From positions 1-64,000 of the forward strand of contig JAJOZX010002712.1 in assembly GCA_023014485.1 (NCBI GenBank): DNA of 64,000 nt, given 5' to 3'. Origin of the DNA: Bathynomus jamesi. Its lineage: Eukaryota > Arthropoda > Malacostraca > Isopoda > Cirolanidae. Of this stretch, positions 57,575 through 64,000 are shown piece by piece (the first letter of the stretch is position 1; each line of letters starts with the position of its first letter). Made by a program: the position numbers and the translations under genes. The notes below the pieces were generated by a model. The model did no database searches, was not told where the DNA came from, and saw only the letters and a list, made by a program, of their open reading frames with translations.

Positions 57575-59092
57575 TAGTGATGTTAAAAAACCATTTTTTT
57601 TATGTCATGTTATTTTTTTTGTTTTTTATTTTTTGTTTTTTTAATAATTAATATAGATATTGCCAATTTAATTATAAGGTATACTTTTGCAATGATATAT
57701 ATTATAAAAATAAATAAATAAATAAATAATAAAATAGGCCATATGGTACCAATATAGAATGTCCTTTTCAGCCTATTTACAGAAAAAACTGGCCTCTTTC
57801 TTGCACTGAAAGTCTTGTATCTTGAGATCCGTTAAACTTGCGAGAACACTGACTGGGAGCTGACTGCCCATTGTCAAACCTTTCCAGGACTCTCCCATCC
57901 ATGCCTCGGATTTTGAATCTCCCACTTAACTATCCTTTAGACCCGCGATGACATATTTTCCCCCCCGAGACCATCCATATATATACATACACATACACCC
58001 ATATACATATATACCAATATATACATAAATACTTATATACACATATTTATATCTATTATATACCCCATACATACGCATACATCCAGAATTCCAGATACAT
58101 ACGCACGCATACTCACATATATACCTACACAAACTCATACACCTCTATTTCACCCTTTCATTACCTCCGAGATCATTTAGCACATACAGTAATATCCATA
58201 CAGCCAAAAGAAACTGATTAAGCACAGACAGAGCAGCAAAGCTAGTATTTATATCCCAAAATGCAAAATTCCAAGAAAGTGAAGTAAAACATGGTGCTAC
58301 ATTGGCTTCGTCAACATCCAAATCTGCAATAAGTACCAGTACCTGTGATATTGAAACTATATGCTCTAATCAATCTAGTGATAATGATTCTTCAATGGAA
58401 ATAGAATCAGATAATGAAAGTTAAACAGCATTAGGTTAACACAAAGGTTAAAGAAAGAGATTAATATTTTTATTTTTTTTATTTTTCTATTTGGAATATA
58501 TATATATATATATACACTGGTATTCTTGCCAATCACAATTATATATATTGTTTTATACCAGTATTACATATTTTTTATTATGTATATTATACCAGTACCT
58601 GTGATATTGAAACTAGCATATATGCTCTACCCAATCTAGTGATGATTCTTCCATGGAAATGAAGGTTAAACAACATTAGGTTAACAAAAAGGTTCAAAAA
58701 AAGGTGAATATTTTCCTTTTCTATCTGGAATATATATACTGGTACTCTTGCCAATCACAATTATGTATATTGTTTGAAACAAGGAAGAATGTTTTATGTT
58801 CTAGTTAAAAAATATATATACATATAAAAATGAGGGTTTGTTTTTCCTTTCTATTATATACTTTTTGCGTGATTCAATTTTTCTAAAAGATGACTATATA
58901 TACTAGGTATAACCGTATAAGCATGGTAGTATAGTAAATTATAGGTAATACTAATATACTTATTAGATTAAAGGAAGAAAAATATGGAATAAGTTTAAAA
59001 CAATAAAAAACAAAAAAAACAGACTACCTTCGTTTTAAACAAAAAAATGACAAAAAAAAAACAACAACAATAAAAAATGACTCACATCACTA
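57575..59092. mobile_element. hAT element remnant with BED-type transposase tail
   Basis: TAGTGATGTTAAAAAACC and its partner (complement TAGTGATGTGAGTCA) are inverted ends. The perfect duplication GTACTAAC flanks it (57567-57574 and 59093-59100). The plus strand around 58205-58424 keeps the hAT C-terminus LSTDRAAKLVFISQNAKFQE and an acidic end STCDIETICSNQSSDNDSSM with a stop. About 150 bp of this end is repeated at 58591-58720. A (CATA)n-rich tract lies at 57965-58140. Confidence 0.9.
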
Positions 59093-60010
59093 GTACTAAC
59101 AGGCACAAACTTTGGACACCAGCAGGAAACAACAGCACTCACATACAAACAATATATTCACTCAGTTATGGACTATGCTAGCCTATGCTGGGCACCCATT
59201 ATCTCAAACACACACAAACACCTTACAGACAATACAAAACAATGCACTTTGTATCATTACAGGATGCATTCAAACAACACCAATAGAACACCTGCACACA
59301 GAAACAAAAATTCTAAAAGTTAGAGAACATTTAGACATGAGGGGAACAATTCATGGCAGCAGCGACAACTAACCCATAACACCCTTGCCATTCCATGTAC
59401 AATCATGCACCAACACCTCACACCATTAAGGTAACACCAGAAAGACATTATAACCAAATACTCCATGCCATGCCCCACAGACATCACACAGTACAGAAAA
59501 CACACACACACACCTAACCCACAAAGCACTGACACGACTCAGTCCGAATGCGGTCCTAGGTGCAAAGCCACCACCCATTGACAGGTCAGAGACCAGCCTG
59601 AGCAGATTGGATTGAGTTAACTTAGCATGATTCCAATGTGGACATCACCCCAACTTACAAACACAGATTAGACAACTCCACAGATGACACCTGCCACCTG
59701 TGCCAGGACACACCACAAACAATTGAACACATTATGACAAACTGTACCACTCTAGCACAACATAGAACACAACACAACATCACTAGTGCACTGAATCTCT
59801 GGTCCATTCTGGAGAGGGTGATCAGTTAGCTGCATGCTGCCAGCTTGCTCGATCAGGGTGGGCTGATCGGCTAACCAACAACACAACTGACTCTGAAAGT
59901 GTTACCAAGTATGATGACATTTTTGAAAAGCTAATTCAGGAGTGTAACCTTAATGCAAAACAAATATTCATTGCAGATGAGACCACTATTTTGGCAACAT
60001 TTGTCGTGTT

Positions 60011-60450
60011 TTTGTGTTACAGTATATTTACTAAAGTAAATATTATTTTCATAGATTCAACAGCAATTCTTTTTATTATGTGCATTACAATTGTCATTTT
60101 TTCATTCCCCTGAAAAATCTATTAATCCAAAAAGTGTTTGGTCCAGGCCTCTTTTGGTAATATAATCCAATTTTGCTCTACTCCCAACTTAAAATTAACC
60201 AATTATTGTAAATTTATATAGTCATCAGAGGTGTATCACTTCATGGAACATTCCTAACTGAATCAACCTTGTAAGAAAACCATTCTAACCCATTTAATTT
60301 TCACAGTGGAACCCAAATACAAGCAAATAGGAAAGTTCTCCTAAGAAATTATTTCAAAAATAAATTTATAAATGACTGAAAAAGGTAAAATACAAATTCA
60401 CTTTGTCATTACATATAATATCAATATACAGTAAATACTGTAAATACTGA
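60011..60450. other. Unassigned spacer after the Tigger-type gene
   Basis: AT-rich sequence with no gene. It may contain the 3' end of the Tigger-type element. Confidence 0.4.
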
Positions 60451-60725
60451 AACTGAAGGGAAAGGTATTCAAAACAGTGGTGAGGCCAGCAATGTTGTAT
60501 GGAATGGAGACTGTGCCAATGAAGAAGAGCAATGAAAGAAAAATCGATGTGGCTGAAATGAAGATGTTGAGATGGATGTGTGGAGTGATGAGGAGGGATA
60601 GGGTTAGAAATGAGCATATAAGAGGGACAGTGAAGGTGGCGGAAGCATCTAAGAAGGTGCAGGAGGCCAGGCTGAGGTGGTATGGACATGTCAGGAGAAG
60701 AGAGGAGGAGTATGTGGGGTGCAGA
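60451..60725 (+). pseudogene. LINE RT C-terminal fragment
   Basis: The reading KLKGKVFKTVVRPAMLYGME, then EMKMLRWMCGVMRRDRVRNE and LRWYGHVRRREEEYV, is the C-terminal end of an RT of the 'RPAMLYG...MLRWM.G..R.D..RN' type, common in invertebrate LINEs. It is truncated 5' and cut off by the hAT at 60726. Confidence 0.8.
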
Positions 60726-61435
60726 CAGAGATGGGCACGATCTGGATCTTCAAGATCAGATCGTGATCTGATCTTGATCTTGAAGATCACTTTTATTATG
60801 GTGATCTTGATCTAAGATCACTTTATTTCTTGTGATCTTGATCTTGAAGATCACTTTAGACTTCAAGATCACTTTTAATTTCAGATTCTTAAATATGCCG
60901 CTATGCGAATGTCATTTGTTTTTGTCCAAGCGACATCTGGTGGCAACTTTGTTCAACACCGACTGTTTATGTTTTCTGTTAGTTGGGTGACTTGCGTCAT
61001 GCGTGGGCTCATGGAAGGTGTAGTTGCTGTGGAATTTAGGCTCGTAAAAAGTGTAATTTACTGTGCAATTATGTTAAAAGTGTTCTATTAATATATTATT
61101 ATATATAGGCATAAAATATAGCCTATAGGTCCGTATTCATAATAAATTAATTCTAAACATATTTTATTTACAGATTGAATTTTTTAATAATGAGTGCAAT
61201 TTTACAACTTCAACAGGCTCCCAAGGGAACCAAATATTCTAGGTTGTCACCAGAACAGTATTCAATATATTTAGATAACAATGTTGGTAATAAGGATCAA
61301 TCTGTGCTATTGAACGGAAAATATTTTCAAATTGTCGAAAAAACTGGAAACAGTATCAAAGTTATTTGTAGGCAGTGTACAAAGAAAACTACAATTCTGT
61401 CTGCTGGCCTCGACTCAACAAGCAATCTTCTGAGG

Positions 61436-61641
61436 CAGAGCTGGGCACTTGCGGCATATTGCGGTACTGCGGTACTGCTGCACTACCAAACCGGTACCAA
61501 ACCGGTACGCGGAAATTTGAATGCGGTAGCGGTACTGCGGTACTTTCAGCGATCCTTTGCGGTACTGCGTTATGGGGGCCCAGGGTGGTAGTGCGGTGGT
61601 ACCGCAAGTACCGCAAAATATGCCGCAAATGCCCAGCTCTG
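61436..61641. mobile_element. hAT-type MITE with GCGGTAC arrays, copy 2
   Basis: CAGAGCTGGGCACTTGCGGC is inverted at 61641. The perfect duplication TTCTGAGG flanks it (61428-61435 and 61642-61649). It splits the BED finger codons LLR-HL of the hAT transposase. The interior is nearly the same as the copy at 52392-52579. Confidence 0.97.
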
Positions 61642-62947
61642 TTCTGAGGCACCTCAGGGTTAGTACTACTTAGTAACTAAGTAGTAAGTAGCAACATTAA
61701 CATAATGGTTCAAGTCATATTTTAAGTGACTGGTGCCATACAAGACTAATGCTACATTTACATAGACGTCCATTTGAATATATTGTGCACTTCAGATATT
61801 AATAGATTATGGACTAGTAAGTTAGTAACTACATTAAAAACTGCCGATATCCAACTATAATAAAACGCCAGGTGTATCTGTCTTTCTCTCTGTCTGATCC
61901 ATGTCTGTAATTTCTCCTATTTAGTTACTGAAGGACGAAATTCGGCTTTCAATTTAACATAGGATAAAAATGCACTGATCATGGTGAAAATAATTTTAGT
62001 TAAAGATAACAAAATTTTAGAATCTTGTTAAGTATTAATTTCAACTAGAAGTTTGATACTCTGATAAATATTATACAGGGTGTTCAAGAAGTCTCTCCGC
62101 ATGATAATAATTTATTTTCTTGTGCAGAAACTACATTCGGATCTTTTGGGTGAATATGAATCGGAGAAGAAATCTCGCAAGCGTCCAGCTAAAGAAGAAG
62201 ATGCCAGCGGCAGCAATGCTGGCCCTGCCAAAATTGCCAAGCAGTCAACACTAAGCATGTTCCACATTTCCAAGCAAAAACCAGGACCACCAATATGCAA
62301 GGATATCCTTGAAAAGAAGATTCTCTCGCTTGTGGCTAATGGGCTCCTACCATTGAGCCTAGTTGAACTACATGAATTTAAGGATCTTCTTTCATGTTAG
62401 TATAACTCAAATATTTTGCTATTTTTTCCATAGCTAATATCTGATTAAAATAATTAATCATATTATTTGTATGAACATTAGACTATCGCTAGCCTAGCTA
62501 AATATTTTGATATTTTTTCCATAGCTAATCTATTGTATTTGTTTTAATTTTTAAATATTTTTTTCAGACGTCAACCCGGCTGTTCAGGTGCCATCTAGAC
62601 GCACCCTGGCTAGATCTCTTGCAACAACAACCAGTACAATGAAGGAAGACATACAAGCAAAACTGGCAGCAGTTGACCATGTGTGTGTTACATGCGACAT
62701 ATGGTCAACTAATCACCGCAGTTTCATGGGAGTCACTGCGCATTGGGTATGCTATTGATTTAGTGTATTATTTTTATATAATTGATAAATTGACCATTGG
62801 TGATAGACTGATAGTCTGATAGACTTATAGTATAATCTTTTCAATTATTCGACATGTGTTCTCATTCATTAATTTGGTGTCTTCATTTTGCTGTGATTCA
62901 CAGTAATTTCACACTAATTCAGTCATCTGTCATTGTGTCTGATTCAC

Positions 62948-63008
62948 AGCAAAATGTGGAAGAGTCCATATTCACAGGCTGTGAATATGGACTCTTCCAC
63001 ATTTTGCT
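62948..63008. repeat. Perfect 29-bp hairpin in an intron
   Basis: Arms 62948-62976 and 62980-63008 are exact reverse complements around a 3-nt loop (GGC). It lies in the intron between the D1 and D2 exons of the BED-type hAT. Confidence 0.97.
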
Positions 63009-63439
63009 CTTATGGGATGGGTCACTGATGTGGTGGTATGGTAGGCGACTCATCGCTGAATTGCCTCCTTTATATCACATAGTTCTTCTCTTCAATGTTT
63101 GGTGGCGCAGTTTAGCTGGTGCGTGTCTAACCAATATTATTAAATTAAGCTTAAAAAAATGTTCATACAAACATTGATTTTATATTCTTACATTACAGAT
63201 CAATGATGACTTGTCGCGAGGATCAGCTGCACTGGCATGCCGAAGATTTCGTGGAACACATAGCTTTGATAAAATTGCTGAAATATTGGACAGGATCAAC
63301 TCGGAGCATGGTTTATCTTATAGAAAAGTTGTATCTACAGTCACCGACAATGCATCGAACATGGTGAAATGCTTTAAAGGGTTCGGTGTTCGTGTTCAGA
63401 ATCGTACTGACGACATTGATGAAGATGATGCAGATGAAG

Positions 63440-63766
63440 ATCTACAGATCTACAGAAGCTAAGGCTAACAAAGACCCTAAGATCCACTCTAAGGCTAGCC
63501 CGAGAGAAAGGAAAGAGTAGGGGGTTAAGAGAAGAGAAGAGACTAAGGGGTTAAGTAAGGAGCAACACCTATCATTCGTGGGTTAACATTCATTCAGAAA
63601 AAGAGGAAAAAGGTCTCACCATCATCATCCGCTGGCCACTGCCGACAAGTCAGAAAAATAGTCGGAGAAAATAAGAGAGGGGTGAAAGATGAAAAGAAGT
63701 AAAATAAGAACGCTTACAAACCACACAGTCTTAACTCACTGTCATACCATGCAAACTACAAACATG
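63440..63766. repeat. SINE-like interspersed repeat, copy 2 (inverted)
   Basis: The stretch is the reverse complement of about 57010-57335. It begins in the D2 exon of the hAT after an acidic stretch (DEDDADEDLQ) and ends just before the acceptor at about 63789. The plus strand is G/A-rich, with GGGTTAAG repeated twice. Confidence 0.75.
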
Positions 63767-64000
63767 CAATGAATTGGAATTTATTTCAGAATATTTGTCT
63801 GTTCTAAAACCAATTGCAGCAGCCCTCAACAAATTACAGGCAGAGAAAGAATGCTACTACAGTTGTCTTCTTCCAACAGTCCTAGTGACTCAAGATGCCC
63901 TCGCAAGATTGGAGCCTATCCAACCAAACGACCTGCGCTTGAGACACTGCATGCCATTACTGGCAGCAGTCGTCTCTGGCTTCAATGCCAGATTTGGTCA

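Larger units (their letters stand above)
55746..59855 (+). mobile_element. Jockey-like LINE inserted in the Tigger-type gene
   Basis: The decayed reading includes KIIKNIKNSKATGPDNISNI near 56160, KGKIITLLKPNKN-like sequence, PASYRPITLLCTPSKV, RWLSNYLSGRYSHVTFNGKS, GAPQGSVLSPTLFNLYMHDI and SSHADDITLTSTH (A-D-D catalytic box). After a SINE-like insertion it resumes KVAPTKSTITLLTSN-like sequence and LLGVTYYNTLSFANHI. After the hAT insertion come YKQYIHSVMDYASLCWAP-like sequence and CHLCQDTPQTIEHIMTNCTT near 59690, a cysteine-rich C-terminus. Confidence 0.8.
55546..60010 (+). pseudogene. Tigger/pogo-type transposase split by a jockey-like LINE
   Basis: The first part (55546-55743) reads KSFKQQHSEGKPLSGLLIMK and PVGWLNQFKDRHGITSLPLQ. 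This is the second helix-turn-helix (CENP-B/Tc5 type) of pogo-like transposases with W-x2-R/Q-F-K-x-R-H-G. The second part (from about 59875) reads TKYDDIFEKLIQECNLNAKQ then IFIADETTIF, with the first catalytic aspartate in ADET. About 4.1 kb of LINE sequence separates them. The remaining DDE part is lost. AT-rich sequence with TTAATCCA and TAATCC words near 60120-60170 may be its terminal repeat. Confidence 0.75.
60726..64000 (+). mobile_element. BED-type hAT transposon, left end and body (runs off the window)
   Basis: CAGAGATGGGCACGATCTGG at 60726 is a hAT-like left terminus. It is followed to about 60870 by an array of GATCTTGAT and GAAGATCAC words. A 5' untranslated stretch and the transposase exons follow. 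The right end is outside the window, so the boundary and the target duplication cannot be checked. Confidence 0.75.
61190..64000 (+). pseudogene. BED zinc-finger hAT transposase, intron-containing, partial
   Basis: Exon 1 (from 61190, MSAILQLQQAPKGTK) has a BED finger: VICRQCTKK, then STSNLLR-HL split by a MITE. Further exons: 62128-62395 (SKRP-rich linker, STLSMFHISK); 62568-62746 (VNPAVQVPSRRTLARSL, VCVTCDIWSTNHRSFMGVTA with D1); 63199 to about 63440 (INDDLSRGSAALACRRFRGT, VVSTVTDNASNMVKCF with D2); 63790-64000 (EYLSVLKPIAAALNKLQ, RHCMPLLAAVVSGFNARF). Splice sites GTTAGT, GTATGC and CAG acceptors fit in phase. A SINE-like insertion replaces the CxxH segment. The gene is incomplete at the window end. 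Confidence 0.8.

Noticed and set aside
57926..58138. Tyr/Val/Cys-rich minus-strand frame
   Set aside because: Translation of a CATA-type microsatellite in a hAT remnant.
61389..61652. Minus-strand 87-codon frame
   Set aside because: Translation of GCGGTAC arrays in a MITE.
1..64000. CRISPR arrays, bacterial operons, rRNA and tRNA genes
   Set aside because: None seen. The tandem repeats are satellites or MITE arrays without spacer structure, and no tRNA fold was recognised by eye.

Overview
This window is eukaryotic, repeat-dense, AT-rich DNA. It has GT-AG introns, long microsatellites, C2H2 zinc-finger exons and a very high load of nested transposable elements (TEs). The jockey-like reverse-transcriptase (RT) fragments, CR1-like and R2-like LINEs, many hAT elements and TTAGG-like motifs suggest an arthropod. 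A decapod crustacean is my best guess, from the style of the jockey-like RT fragments. This is inference; no marker gene settles it. The only convincing host gene is a C2H2 zinc-finger gene on the minus strand: one exon at 51030-51251, a nine-finger exon at 38394-39264, and a tenth finger stranded at 33348-33440.

Layout. 1-16990: an old non-LTR element (LINE-A) split into five pieces by four insertions. These are a hAT remnant (1884-3837), a GC-rich element X (3908-6903), an 8.5 kb ZMYM/TTF-type hAT (7541-16040, itself full of MITEs and a Tc1-like gene) and a 582-bp hAT deletion derivative (16317-16898). 17016-21400: a CR1-like LINE split by a mariner-type element (19122-20465). 21596-24956: element Y, the best-preserved relative of X. 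25955-26160: a palindromic MITE. 26530-38403: several minus-strand copies of an R2-like LINE with FMDD-type RT and a restriction-like endonuclease. They are interrupted by a TTAA-flanked element with a 21-bp satellite and by a TIR-bearing element that encodes a 'YFC' family protein. 38394-51251: the zinc-finger gene, whose intron holds an 8.5 kb long-TIR element (40095-48574). That element contains a foldback MITE, which contains element Z (42905-46734), which contains another MITE (46060-46518). 48987-55129: TTAA-flanked MITEs, LINE scraps and a shorter long-TIR element. 55546-60010: a Tigger/pogo-type gene split by a jockey-like LINE, which is split by a SINE-like repeat and a hAT element. 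60726-64000: an intron-containing BED-type hAT that runs off the end.

Because insertions sit inside one another with readable target-site duplications (TSDs), relative ages can be read directly. The most interesting content is: three members (X, Y, Z) of one hAT-related family with 8-9 bp TSDs and shared D/D/CxxH/ERGV motifs; two long-TIR elements sharing a tail domain; the YFC gene inside short inverted repeats; foldback MITEs sharing an internal module but not their ends; and a perfect 61-bp palindrome with a hammerhead-like core. Coordinates of old fragments are approximate. Family assignments come from motif reading only.
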